A stretch of 64,000 nucleotides of DNA from Rhyacichthys aspro (lineage: Eukaryota; Chordata; Actinopteri; Gobiiformes; Rhyacichthyidae). Both the position numbers and the translations under genes were made by a program. Positions 1-14,600 of the stretch are shown one piece after another. The stretch is from the NCBI GenBank assembly GCA_036850595.1, contig CM072161.1, positions 14,033,905-14,097,904 of the forward strand. The letters run 5' to 3'. The number at the start of each line of letters is the position of its first letter. Position 1 is the stretch's first letter. Under the pieces are notes generated by a model. It was not told where the DNA came from and made no database searches. It saw only the letters and a list, made by a program, of their open reading frames with translations.

Positions 1-3000
1 TAAGTTGCCATTGTCATTTTCTCCTACTGCGCTTTGGAAAGACACAACGAATCAGTCATTGCTGTCCCTAAGCTCAATCCAAACTGTCACAGACTATGAA
101 AGGGAAAATGAGTTATGGGAACATAGGCAAGAACAGGTATTGTGAAAGCAATCATCACCAGCCAATCGCCGTCTCTTCAAAGGTTGTGATACATCTCAAG
201 TCTCAAGGAACAGATAAAAGACAAATAGCATACACCGTGGAGCCAGAGCACTCACTGAACAAGGTTATTATACTCACATCTGACGGGTTATGTGCAAGTG
301 GTGAAACTTTCATCCCATTTTTAAAAAACAAACTGCTGTCAATAATCAGCACATACTTCCTACAGTAGATGTGCAGAGCTTGATGATGTACTGATGTAGT
401 GCTACTGTAGTATTTAATTCAGTGGAGATTTATCTTAACGAAGAGCTGATCTAAAACTACAACTGCTGGTCCCTGGAGCTGATGATAATGGAGATTCTGT
501 TTCAAGAGAGGAGCAGGCATGAGCCCCAGTGAAAAAAACAGACCCTTTGGCAGTGCCCCATGGAAACACCCCAAATGCTATGGATTCGAACATATCAGGG
601 ATTATTAAGGGACCTGCGAACAAGGTCAAAGACTTGCAGAAGAACACAGAGCAAGTTAAACTTAACTTCCACTTCATCCCCGAGGCTCTGAAAATACTTA
701 GGAGATAGTTGAGGCAGGCTCTGTTGAAAGCTCCCCCGCCGGCACGCAAAGCTTTACTTTTGATGTTAATTCCTTGAAAGCTGTTTCTTTAGCTGGGGAT
801 TAGTGCATGAAGAGCTAGGCTTACCATGCTCAGGCTAATAAAGATGAAACATCTAACACAGGTACTCGTACATACACTCGCCTGGGAACAGTGCCTATAA
901 AGTTTCCTTAATTATAGAAAACTCACTTCGCTTCAGTAACTATAAGAATAGGACATTTGTACTTAGAAATTTCGGTGGTATTAAATGTTTAAAATCCTCT
1001 GTGTTCTTTAGACACTAGTAAAATAATGAGTGTATGGGCCCATCACTTTCCCTGCTCATGCAATCAAAGCTGCTCGCATTTCTTAGTAGTCCCTTATCCT
1101 TTCCAGCTCAGGGTCTCCATACAGGTCCACAAAGGAGTGACAATTATGAAGTGTGTCCATTAAAATCACTGATTAGCCTGTGTCTGTCCAGGCTTGAGGG
1201 ACTGTTGTAGCTAATGATTCTATGGCAGCGAGCACGGACAGCCGACACCACCATTCATCCAGCATGCACAAAGTCCCAGTGATTAATAGGTGTTTCACAA
1301 GAACATTGGCCTCTTTGAATATTTGAAATGCTTCTCCCCATCACTGAGTCCTCTGCTTTGACGGTTTAAGAAGTCAATTAATCAGTCCAATCACTGCATC
1401 CATCCGGCTTTCAAGTACAATGAATGGCTTTTCTTTCATCACTTGCTTGGCTCTTTTCCAATAATTAATACCAGGATCATTCATCTCAGTGACCTTTATT
1501 TACTGAAAGGTATTATTGAACATCTACGGTATGTGTATTGGCATGATGACAATATTACCTAATAACACCTCAAGCATTATGTTGGGGCATGATATGAACC
1601 TGGCTCAAACTGAAATGAAGTGGTCTAAAAATAGTCTAGTCTGATAAAATGTAAAAATCGATTCATTTAAATTAATTAGAATCAAGCCAGATAATAAATA
1701 CAAAGTTTGTTATGAGCTCTCTGTGGCTCATAAACAAACAATAATATTCTTTAATGAAGCATGCAATGACTGGAATACAATCAGCCAATCGTTCATCTGC
1801 TATGTTGTTCAGTATAATGTCCGTGAGTGGAACATGGCTGACAAACTAGCATTTCTAATTGAGAAGTTAGAACAAAGGCGACTAGCTGCACAGCTGACAT
1901 GACATCACTTACCGTTCATAATTGGCCAATAAAATGGCAGCGGCAACATAAAATGACACCACTCAGAAGACAAAAAGAGAGTGGAGCAGGAAGTGAGCCC
2001 CTGACTGAACTCCATCAGGACGAGTGAGTAAGAACACACCGGCCTCAGCACACGCGCCACCGTTTTTACTGTCTTGTACTTTAAATAATCGTGACTTTAA
2101 GTGGCACAATCAGTGGAGTAATTAAATGTAAAAAAAAACCAAAACTTCATTTCATTGACAGACTGAATGAAAAACTGCATAGCTGGGTTTCTCTTTTTTT
2201 GTTCTTTTTAGTGTTGCTTTGTTTACAGATATGTTCATTTATTAGTACGTTTGTGTACTGTAAATAGTTGCTAGTACTACATGATCCTTGGTGCAAATAT
2301 TCTGTCAGTACTGAATACACTTGCCCATGGCTATGTGTAATTTATGCTGAAGACCACAGCCCTGACTTAGAACTGTCATGAGATCACTGTCGCTCTCTGG
2401 GTCCTTTCAACACCTCTTTTGGTATGTTTTAATTGATTATGGATAAATCAATGACCCAGTTTGCACCTATGGTAAATTCATTAATATAGTATGGTCACGG
2501 TTGTCAGCTTGAATACTGTTGTATCACAAGGCAGGCAACGCACAATTATGTTAAAGGCAATGCAGTCTGTAAGAAGGGGGTAAATCTAATCTCTCATCTT
2601 GATTTATATGGCTGGAAAACACATTTGCCCCACTTGTCAGCCTCTATATTTAGAGATGGAAAACATCTGTATCATAAACTGTATTGAAAGGGATATCTGC
2701 TATACTTACAGTGCACTGGCATGTAGCTGTCAAACATGAACCGCTGTGAATTCTTGGACACTGTGAAGGATGGCCACGCATTTGTATACAGATGACATTC
2801 GAGGTTTATGTCCTAAGGGTTGGAAAAATAAAGCATTAATCTGACACTGTAAATGGATTCTTTGGTGTAATTTTGCCTGGAGGTCGGGTACATTTGGCCG
2901 GTTCACTCAGTGCCTTTAGACAAATTTAAGACTGAATCAAGTCTCTCACTTCTCCCAGGCAACCAACCTTTATAAGTCATTGCCAGTTAAAAATTTTATC

Positions 3001-6000
3001 AACCTATAATTACCTTCTGCCCACACTCAGAGCCCTCTTTGTGAATCTACAGAACAAGGGTCACAGCTTAATCAGCAGTGTCTGTATTTTTCATCCAGTG
3101 TCAAAAGGGTTTACATTTTCAGCTGACACCTACAGATTTGGACTCAAATGTCACCTATTGGTGTTTTGCAGTTACACAAAATCAAAAACCAAACAAACAA
3201 TACTGACATAGAAAGAGGCAGAAGGTAAGAAGTAGACAACAAGAGCTAATTAGGGTGGTTATTACACTGGGTGGTTAAATCTATATATAACTTTATAAGT
3301 AAAAGTAAGCATGGGATGGATGGATGATAAAAATCTTAACTAATGATAAAGAGCAGGTGGCCTTTCTCAAGCTTGTTTTTGCACTGGAATTCTTTTAATA
3401 AACTTGTCTCTACAATTCACACGGAGTGCTTAATGAGTTTTAAAAAAGTGTAAAAGAATTAACAAAAAACACCTCCTGCCTGAGATTTGTATTAAAGATA
3501 AATATGACTGTATTATTACACTACAAAGGTATGCACAGCTGACACAATTTTGGGAATCTTGTGATTATTTTATATTTCAATAGTTTAACTCATTGCTGTG
3601 AATTGCATCACATGAGAATTCAATTCTTAAACTGAGGCAAAACAAGGGAGAGCGGAGCATTACTGGGTGATGTCATCAGATAAGCTGGCATTCATCCTTA
3701 CTATTAAAACAGTGGGATGAGCACAGCTTATGTTACTGAGAAATGTCATCAGCACATAGGTAGCAAAGCTTCTGTATGCAATTTTCATTTAGGGGCCTGA
3801 GAATGTTTAAACAAGGACTTCTGAAAGGTACAAGACAATAACTCATTACATATGCCTTTCATTATTGTTTTGAAAAGAAAACCATACAATGACACACAAA
3901 GTCAAATATTTCTCTTTCCCTAATGCCATGGAGAATACTACATGAACTTTTTGCACAACAAGAAGCAAGTTAGGGTAGTGGATGGGACACAAAACCCAGG
4001 ACTTTGACAGGTATGAGTGTTTCATTTGACAGTCAGGAGGTTAGGCTCAGGCATTATCATTAACAGAATAATCCAGGTGCATCACTATAAAACGCCATAG
4101 TGCCTTCAGTGTCAGTACACAAGGATAAGACGTTTCTTTGCAATATTATACTTTAGAAATAAGAACAGGCTCCAAGAACTGCACCAAAACCATGATTACA
4201 TTTACAAGCCTAAAAATACATGTGCTTTGAAAATGACTGGACCAAAATTATTTATAACAGTGCTACAGTTTTTCGAAGGCTGAAGTTAAAAGATGAATTA
4301 AAGCACCTGGTCTATGTAGCCTTGAGTCAAGAGCCTTTCATAACATTCAGACAAATTGACCTGCATCCATTAAAATTGCTATTGCTCTGATTTTATTGGA
4401 CCAGAACCACATGCTGCATATATTATCTATTTAAAGGGCAGCGTGTTCTTGCCACAAGTCCACTGGGTGAGTTTAGTTTGTTGTTTGAGGACACAAAGTG
4501 AAGCTCGGTATTCAACAAGCTGCTGGTCTTCTCGCCTGGCAGGGCAGCGATACAAGGCCTGAACCCAGCTGGCAGCTCCAAAATGTCAATGTAGCTCTAT
4601 ACAGTACGATCAAAAATGGGAGTGAGTGTGTGAGTCTCCCTCTGAACTCCAAAGACTACCTTTTAAAATGTGACTGTGTAACAAACAAACCTAATATTAT
4701 TATAGAAATACACCTAAAATAGGTCTAAATTAATGTAAAGATATAAGACAGTTTCCTGTACATTGTAAAATACAAGCTTGTAGAAGTTTATCTTCTTGTC
4801 TTGTCTGTTGCGTTTATGCTGCTCAACACTGTCTTATGATAAGATAAATGTGTCTGACCTAACCCAGTCCCGAGGCTGTTGTGCTGGAACCATGATATTA
4901 ATAGTATCACTGCTATTGATGAACTGTCAAAGGCTCAGCAGTGGGCAGATGGACACTTGTACTTGATAACATGTTTGACGCTTGAGGCCATGTTCTATTT
5001 AGGCTGCTGAAGGATAGTACAGCATGTACCGTTATACCTGGCAGATATAAACACACAATATCAGGACTTGTTTTTTTTTTTTTTACATAATGTTTAATTG
5101 CTTTCATCTACGTTAACTTTGCACGGAGGCATTTCCTTTAATTAAAAGTGTTTTATAAGTAGTGAGTAGAATGGTAGGAAATTAAAGTGAACAAACCACT
5201 GCGGCTTTAGCACTAACGCCCCTGTAGTTGCGCCCAATCACGTTAAGAGCCTAATATTGATTCAGGAGTGTGTTGCGGCCCTTACTTTTGATATCACCCA
5301 TTGGGTCAATAGAGAAGGTGAAGCTATTATCAGCGTGCTTCATCCTGATAACTACCATTTGTTTTGGCTTGTTGATAGAGGCTGTACCTAGACTAAAGCC
5401 TGGTTGTGTGCATGGCATGCCAAAGACAGAAATTGCTTCTCTCTCTCAAAGTGAGGTGTTATATGCATTCTAAGATTCATGAGTGAAACTCATACAGTGA
5501 TATTAAGCATTAAGTCACTACATGGTAAAAAATATAGCAAAACTTGACAAAGTAATGTGGACAGAGAGCTGTTACGAGGACAGGGAATTATAATCTCATC
5601 AAGAGTCTAAGATAATCCTCTATACGTCGGTTTAAAAATCGAAGGCTATGGATTTGAGCCTCTGTCAAATAGCTCTTTTTTTAACATAAAATTCAAAAAG
5701 TAAAGGATTTTGTGCTCACACAGATGTAACTATGACATAACTCTCAATCCTTTCACAGCTTGAATTATATTTTACAATTTATGAGAAGTAACATGTTATG
5801 TTATATTATGCTGTAGCAATATACAATACTTCTACCTATATACTATAAATTTGAACATATTAACTGTGTCCTCAATACATACAGAATCTGTTGGGAATAA
5901 AGTATTTTCTGGCATTTAAACCACCCAATATTATGATTCATGGATTATCTATTAATCTCCCAAAAGCTTACATTAACATAGTCAGACTGTTTGTTTTGTA

Positions 6001-9000
6001 AAGTAACCCAAGAAAATATGCCTAAACACTACCTCATATTCAAGAGCCTGATGGTTACTACACCCCAGCGTTTGGATGGATTTAAATTGTCAATAAATCT
6101 CTGCAAAAGTCTAAAGGCATAACACACAAAAGCAATGGATGTATTAATAAAATCTGAATTTGGGTGTTAAAAGGCAAAGCCAAAGACATTTTGACTAAAC
6201 ATCCTATCTGAATGCACTTCAGTCAGACAGAAGGACAAAGCACTTATTTGAAATAATAATTAGCATGTACACACACTAATGGGCCTCCTTGTGTGCTGAA
6301 ACACATTAAAAGCAGCTAATCAACCAGCAGAATGCCTTTTCAAGCTCTTCATAATTAGTGCAAATCTTCAGAGCAAAAGGTCAAGTTTACTGATAAACAT
6401 TTCCTTCCTTTCCTCAAACATGCCACAATAAAAAGTGTATTGAAAGAACAGACAAGATGTTTTTCAAAGATAAACGAAGATGAGCATATCAGGGCAAATC
6501 CTGTCCAGGGATAAAGATGGACAATCCAAATTGTCCTGGTATCCTGTGCAGCATGCCATGGCTCCATTTCTTCTTGCTGTAGGAAAAAGCTGCAGTGTGT
6601 CATCCAGCTGAGAGGGTCATTGCTTGCCAGTTGCTCTCCACTGAGCAGCCGCCTAATGCCAGAGCAAAGAGGAGGGCAGGAGGATTGCCTCCGATACTGC
6701 CCACCCAGGCAATCAACTGTTGGAGGATTTGTGGGAGGTGGAATTAGTCCATCTCCACTGGTTGTGCCTGGCGCTTCTGCAGCCTCTTCCAATACCTGTC
6801 CGCCTACTCAGCGAGCCCTCCAACCTGAACTACATCTCTCAACTGACTCTATACAAACACTACATGTTCAATGATCAGTTCTGTTTATTTGTCCAAGCCA
6901 GTTCTGCTGGCCTGCTTTCTTTCATCATGTGCCTCAGAATCAAATTAAGACTACACAAGGCAATCATTACATTTTGATTTGGACACACTCAAATATTGGT
7001 CTTGATTTTTCCCATAAATTACTGTATGAACTTAACATGACAAATCCTAATATTCTTTAGCAGAACAACTTTAATAATTTTAAAGCCAAAAGACACAAAC
7101 TATACCTCATTTAAAAACATTTTCAGAAAAAACACTAGTGTCAGCCTTTATTTGAGACTTATGCTGTTACTATGCACTCCTCGAAAACAGTGGTAGAACA
7201 TTTTATTGTTTTATTTACCACGACTTCAAAACCAGAGTCTTGCTGACAACTGACAATGTAAACGCTCCTGGGGCAGTGAGCTGGCCCAGAGGTGTTGGCA
7301 CTGACTGATGAGTGAACTGTGGCTGTTCTGATTTCAGAATGAAGAAACCTGTGGGTGCAGTGAGATGGGACTGGAGGGGCACTGGTTTCTGCACACAAAG
7401 CAACAACAGACTACTTTTATATGATCTCATCATCTGATTCTATTGAGCCCTATTGTACATCTGGTTTTGCACTTGCCAATGTATGTGCTGCAGTAGGGCA
7501 ATTATTAAATCAATTTGTAGGTTACAGGCTTTACCTGAGGCACTGAACATACAAATTTAGATATTAATCCATTTTGACATATTTTGACATTGTGGGATTT
7601 CAGCTAATTATAATTGGGTAGATGAGGCTCTTGCATAATCGCTTCTAATACAGACTAGACGGAGCAGCTTTGGCAGCATAACCGGTTCTTATGACACACA
7701 CAGTAGTGACTAATGAAAAATGTTAAACCAAGGCATGACAACACCCTTTATTTTTTAAGTTTTGTGTAAAATTGATAGGCATTAGAAATCACTATATTAA
7801 AAAAAACAAACTAACAAACACACAACTGACACATCATATATTTGTATTAAAACAACATGTGTGTTTCGTGTTCATGGAAGTGTCATCTAAATAGCTCATC
7901 TTAAGTCCTATTACACTGTTTCTGATTCAATAGCATATTTTATTTGAATAATAGTCACTGTATGTCTTATGTCCAGACAGAAATATTTATGCACAAATGT
8001 CAAGGAGAAATTCCTGTGTAGTCTATGTAGTATTGCAGGTTAATTAAATTTAAAGGCATAGGTGAAATGAAAAATCTGATACTATACAGTACATGAATGT
8101 AAGCACACAGACTACATAATCTACATGGTAATACCAAATAATATCTCTAAATTTCATACAAACATTTCAGTTCATCAGTTTCCTTTCTCACGACTTGAAT
8201 GTAGAATTTCATTATAAATGTAGGTTACCTGCTATTATATCAGATGCTTAAATGTACTGCAATTCAATATGGATATTCCATGTGAAAGAACATTAGACAG
8301 ATGCTGACCTCTAGAGGTACAATTTGGCCTTGCATGCTTGACAGACATCACTCCACATTTAGATGCTGTGGCACATTACAAGAGCATTTATACACGTCAG
8401 ACTGAGTATGTCAGACTATCTAGTATCTAATAAAATATCTAGTAGTAAGTGTACATACTATTGTAAACATTGTATAAATGTAGCATGGTTTCAGTTTATT
8501 GAATTGACCAGCATGATGGGGATGAAATGTGGTCTTGCCGTGCTACTGCTATATAATGAAATGTCTGACTGGAGCCAAAATATAGTGCCACAGCAACAGG
8601 AAGGCAGACAGCAAACCAAATAACGGGGCTATCAGCTTCTCCTGACAAACAGCCACAAGCCTGACTGAACTGGGAAAAATAGAGCGGCAGAGAAGACATG
8701 GTGGCAATGGAGCACAAAGTGGAGATGACAGCCTTTAGGACACAAGTGACAGCAATTGAGGGTAGACTGAGTACAAGAGAGCGTCAGGCAGAGGAGAGAG
8801 CCACACGGGTGCAACAAGCATTAATGGTGACTGGCATTGAGTTAAAGACAGACACCGGGGGCTCATTCACAAAGTCCTCTCAGGCTGCACCGTGCAGGGT
8901 GCCTACTGGTCAGCTGAGGAGTCTATAATGATGTTTCACTGCGCACATTTAAACCTTATTTATGCAGGCCGACCTGACAGGGCTTGCTTGTTCTTTTTCA

Positions 9001-11570
9001 CCCCTGCCAAGATTCCACTGTTGCACAGTAAAGTCAACTAGAGCATTCGGAGCAGCGTGCCTTGGCCAAGGGCAACTTGAGAAAAGTGTCAGAGTTTAAT
9101 TGTCTGTGTAAGTGTTAAGAGTAAAGTTAACTCAAAGAGTGCCTTAAATATTTAATAAGTATGTGGTGCCACTGAAGTTGTTTATACGATCATGTGCTAC
9201 TGTAATGCCAAATTTGAAAAAAAAAAATCTATTTTTGTTTGTTATAATTATACAAGCTAAAGAGAGATGCTGGCTAATGTATGTTGCTTATTATAATGAA
9301 TCATATATTACAGTTGTTTTATTGTACTGTATTTGTATTGGTGGCTCTTGCTTTTTTGTGTGTATGTGTGTGAACAAAATGATGAATAAAAAAGATTTTA
9401 CTCATAACCAACTAAAGTACTAAGTAGAACCATATATTATATTTGTATACTTTTTTATCCTTTTCATGGCCTGCCTGGACAAAAACACTGACCATTTTCT
9501 GCTAAATATTTGGACACATTATCAAGTGGTTTCACTGGCCCTTTTTACAGCAGTATATGGTTTTGTCTCTGTGGCATAGTTCGTGTCTGCTGGGAGTGTG
9601 CTGACCACTGTAGGAAATAAATGATCTACTATCCAAAAGTACCTAATACAACCACATTAACAAAATACTCAACTATCCTTTTGAATTTCCTGTTATCATT
9701 GTTTGTATGTTTTGCTGGATTTATCACACATAGAACATTTTTTTTCAGCAAGTTTCAACAAAATCCACAGACGTTCCCTTCTTTCTTACTTGTTGTTGAC
9801 TGGTGAAGGTGCAAGTCACAAAAACCCTGTGCTGCTGTTAGTTTTGAATAAGCTTCCCCAAGTCTCAAAAAAGTTGAAGAAGGCTTAGCCAATGCACTTT
9901 GTAAAAAAGAAAAAAAAGGAAAAATGTTGCTCATAATATTAAAGGTGACTATTTACTATTTGCATAATAATTAGCGTCACTGTCATAAATTTTGATAACA
10001 CAAAAGTTTTGTCTAATAAATCTTTGAACCGAGTTAATTCAAAGCATAGACATGTACAAAGCCTCACTCACCGATCAGTGCCAAAGAACATGAATTATGG
10101 CTTAGCACTGTATCCAAAAACACATAGGGCTCTGCTGTGTATTCCTGTGTCTACCTAACTCACAAAGAGCCTTTTTGGGTTCCCAAAACTAGAGACTTTC
10201 TAAATTAAATAATGCAACATGTTTTAAAAGGGCATTCTTAAGTATATTCAATTCTTGTGAATCAGAAAGTCACATTTGGGAGATATAAAAGCTCTATCTG
10301 AAGCGATAATAAAACCTCGACATAACCCAAAACTCAGGTAGGAATGAAAGCCTTTACTTAGCATTACTTTATTAAGTTAATAATTATTGACTGTCTGGCA
10401 AAAGCTATGATTTGAATCTGTGCTCTTCAGAGGGCTGACTGAATAATAGATTTGAGCTGAATAATGAGGGAGAGCAGAACAAAGAAAAGGAAAGTGTTTT
10501 TTCTGATTTGGCGGCTGATTTGAAGTAAAAAGTTCATAAAATACTCAAAGTAAGGCAAAGTTACAACATGAAAAATATGATCCTGACAAGAAGTTAATTC
10601 CACATAACTCCATAATAGATGTAACACAATGACAACATTCTCCCCAGAAAGCCAAACTGTATGTATTAACAACATTGTCTGCCATGTCAATACAATGTAC
10701 AGTAATGCAATGTAAGACGACTTTACTCACCAGTGAAATATTAGGAGGCTGCTGTATCATGGTTAAGGATGTAGCACATTATTCTCCCAGACATTTGCCC
10801 ACTAGATGCAGTAAGAAAGTTGGCTCAGGTCAGCTTTAATAACTGTGTGGTCTTCAGCAACAGCCACCTCTGTTTGGAGAAAATATGTGGAAACAATAAA
10901 GACAAAATATCTAAACACAGTGATACAAGTAATTTCTTATTGTGTTTATTTGTTGTTGTATTGTATTTGACTTGTTTAGGGTTTGTCCATTTACTTTGAG
11001 AAAAAATGTAAGGCTCCACCAAAACACTACAGTATCTGTCAGTTCTCACAATTAATAAATAAATAACTTTTTTTTCCTCCATAAAACGTACACATGAAAC
11101 AAAAGCCGTAGAAAATAGATGAATCAAGTTAACACATTTGACCAGAAATTACTCTTCATGTCCATCCTTTAATGCTATGGATATTTAGCATAACAGGACA
11201 GTTAGCTCCAAGTATTGGCTACTTTCTATTTACTGACAATGAGAGACAATGCTTTTTTTGAATATATAATGGCTAATACATATTTTATACGCAGATATAA
11301 TACACCACATGCTTTTCTGTACACTCACCTAAACGATTGAGTAGCTAGCTAGGTGGGTGCTAGCTTCTCGATCACGGACTTTTCTTTTAAAATTGCCCTT
11401 ATTAATTTGTCACTTAGCTAGCTGTGGATTGGCTACAACATCTAGCCTACAAAAAGATGTACCTTTACTGTATGATCTAGATTCTGTAACAATGGACGAA
11501 GTCTACATTTACAATACATAATTACTTGAAAACGCGGAATAACGAAGTTTTCCAGCGTTAATCAAGAAAC
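1..11570. other. Non-coding spacer, no recognisable gene
   Basis: I see no reading frame with a recognisable domain, no protocadherin variable exon (no runs of DxNDN or LDRE motifs) and no RNA gene. The sequence is AT-rich with short homopolymers, for example a T tract at about 5070-5083. Short open frames occur on both strands but are ordinary length for this composition. If the delta subcluster has more variable exons, they lie beyond the left edge, because none falls in these 11.6 kb. Confidence 0.6.
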
Positions 11571-11599
11571 ACGTGTGGAGTTCCGCAATGCTAGCTGCG

Positions 11600-11672
11600 T
11601 TTACAAAACTGACCAATCAGGGAGCGGCGTTTGCGAGTGGGCGTGGTCACAGGAAACAATAATAAAAAGCCT
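11600..11672 (+). promoter_or_regulatory. Promoter-like cluster with no attached gene
   Basis: A CCAAT box (11613-11617, context GACCAATCAG), a KLF/GC-type box GGGCGTGG (11639-11646) and an AT-rich TATA-like stretch AATAATAAAAAG (about 11658-11669) follow each other on the + strand. A CACGTG E-box lies about 40 bp upstream, near 11571. Spacing and order resemble a polymerase II promoter, but no recognisable coding exon follows in the next 3.5 kb. It could drive a non-coding RNA or an unseen 5' exon, or be a chance grouping. Confidence 0.3.
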
Positions 11673-11679
11673 GAGCACA

Positions 11680-14600
11680 TAGGCTTCTCTTGTAAATCTA
11701 GTGAACTGTTCATACCAGGAGATGGAAGAAACTGTTTAAAAGAAGTTAAAAAAAGAAAAAAACAAAAACAGGCCAATCTAACTCTGTGAACAACAGTCAG
11801 GATACTCAAGGTCCTTTCTGCAGTGTGCTTCTCGTTTCCTGCAGTGCAATGATATAGCAAAGAAGAAGAGGATGCTCAAATTGGCTGTCTAACAGACTGC
11901 TTCTCGGGGGAGGCGAGACTGTGATACACAGACTGAGCAGTCTCTCTATTGATGCATGCTGTTGCTATGTGTGTATCTCCTACCTCTGCACACGTCCTCC
12001 TACACTCACAGCACTCATGAGAAAATATAAATGAAATGTTAAAGTTTGTGTGTGAACTAGACTGTATATTATTGAATTATTTGTCTATGCTCCATAATGA
12101 CTATATAACATCATTTGGTAATGTGTCACATTGCCACTATATGTTGACCTGTATGACTGAAAATCTACAGACATAAATGACATCACTTTTTAATCATCAA
12201 ATTGTCCATTGTCATGGAACTGCACCAGTCAGTAAAGACATACATATATATGGGTTTTCAGATCTAATAAAAATGAAGAGATGGTATTTCTGAAGAGAAA
12301 TAAAAGACTAATTGTAAAATGAAACAACACTGTATATGAGTCTGAACAGTGTGTGCTATCAACGTGTTTTCTCTGTTTCTGTTTGTTGTTGTACAGCTGT
12401 GAAAAGAACAGATCCCTGTAAAGAGACGATAAAAAAAGAGCATTTCTCATTAACACAACTCTACATAAGTGTTAATCTGCTGAAAATAAATGACAGATTT
12501 TTTAAAGCAGAATGCAATGAATCATAATTGCAACAAAGTCCCATGGAGATTTTTGTTCACGTAGGTGGGCTTACTTTGTAGGCTTATTAGAACAAATAGA
12601 GTCAAAGTAATGGAAATATTGTCATAACAGGATTACATTAACACATTTTTTTATTCCCTTTTTATTCCAATGTTTTATTCTTCTGCGACCATAAGTATGT
12701 AGTACTCTCTTTTCACCGTGGTACAGAGATTGACTTTAATAACACAGACAATGACCTCATAAGGACACATCCAGCTACAGCTGTATCGGCCACAGAAAAG
12801 ATGAGGACTCACACAAATCTGTAAAGAGCTTCTTTTTTTATCCTACTGCGCAAAGACTACAATAATTATATTTATTGAAGTTTTGAGCACCCGCATTAAA
12901 ATGGCTATATAGAGTTCATGGTTATAATCTAATCTAATCTAAAATCTAACATAATATAATATAATAAATTTTCCAGTGTGTCCTCAAGATGTTTGTTTAG
13001 TTTTGTATTTAGACAATCATCTCAAGGCCAAGACACTACAGGTCCAATTCACCACCACTGACATACTCTAGGGGCAAAAAAAAGGATTACAAATGGATAA
13101 GAATTAAATAAATCCATCACATTCCATTCCATTTTATGACAAAAAAAAGTGCATCATTAAACCAGCTGTGAACTGTCTCAAGTACTACAGCCCTACATTC
13201 CTGGACGTTGCCAGAAGAGCCTGTAATGGTTTTCTTGTGGGACTAAACACATATGATAGTGACCCAGTCGAGCTCAACCCACATACACAGATGCCCACAC
13301 TAGCACCATACTTCTGTCACATGCCCTCACAGCTCTCTCCTGTCTAGACTTGCCTTGTCTTCACTCACGCAGCATGTGTAATATTTCAAAGTTCTCCATA
13401 TAATTGGTTGGCGCTTGCCCAGTTCTATTTCTGTTATAAGGAGACAACAAGACCTACATTGACTTTAAGGAAAAGTGCAAATACGCCAAAGAAAACAGGG
13501 TTAATTGGTGAGGTGTGGATTCACTCATATCGCACACATCCACTGAAGTGAGAAATCCTGGCTACTACTTTGCTTTTGGCTCTTTGCACCAGCCGGTTGA
13601 GAACATCTGCAACGGATACAGTATCCTAAACTCTGAATAATTAGTCACACTCATGAGTGCCATTTTACCAGTCAGGAATGATGCATGACACTGTTTCCAA
13701 CTTAACCCGATTAACTGTTTTAAGTAGAAAAATACAGGGTAACCTATTTTAATCCCGCAGTTTTAAAGCTGGAAAGTAGTTAAAGACAAAGGGATTGATA
13801 GTCTACTTTTGCCCTTGAGTGAGCTAAAGTGAGTGGGAGGGATGGAGCAGGGGTAGAAATGACTGTGTGTGTAGGAGACAGTGACGGAGAGATAATCTCT
13901 TTTGTGTTTTTGATCCCTAAATGTGGTGGTTGTGTCCCCTTATCCCAGCTACTTAGTTGGTGCAGTGCGTAAGTGATGCCATGCACTTAGGCTGTGAAAA
14001 GCAGGTCAATATGACCACAGAGAGGAAACCACATGTGCATCGCATGGATAGCCTTGGGATTATTTCTCACAAAATGTCTTAATTCCTCTGTTCACTAATG
14101 ATCCAGGGAAAATGCCCTCTAATCTCCATTCCATTAATTAAAAAGAGCATGAGCCCATGGAAAACCTCACCATCTGCTGCGCTCCCGTTCCTGCAGACAG
14201 ATTGTGTCTCCAACCAGGGGAACGGAGCTTTTCTGAGTGCACTGAGGTGGATAGTAAACAGATACAACAACATTATGTTTGAGTATTAATGTAAAATGAA
14301 AATGCTGTTTTATGAGCGAATCCTATCTTCCTCTCCACTTGTCTGGGAATTTGAGCTGCCTCCCCGGAATAACTTTACAACTTTCTCACTTCAAACACTG
14401 ACATAGAATTACCGTTCGTATCTTTAGAGACCTGTCAGTATTTTTAGTACATTTGAAGTAACTGCACTTTTATGGACTGTTGCTTCGGGTTTTGCTTTGG
14501 ATTCAAAGGATCCTTTTTTCGTGGAATGGGTTGAAGTCTTCTTCTATTCTCTTTGCCTCTGTCCAATGGATTTAAAATGAGCTTTGATAAAATATGTTCT

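Noticed and set aside
6355..6874. Overlapping frames on both strands around 6.4-6.9 kb
   Set aside because: No domain, signal peptide or splice context, and the frames compete on both strands. Consistent with chance.
8306..8318. GACCTCTAGAGGT as a CTCF-like site
   Set aside because: It is a short palindrome lacking the GGC/GCGC portion of the CTCF core.
8698..8928. 76-residue + strand frame with coiled-coil-like sequence
   Set aside because: It looks like it could be a fragment of a retroelement or chance frame. No neighbouring conserved residues or termini support an element, so I do not annotate it.
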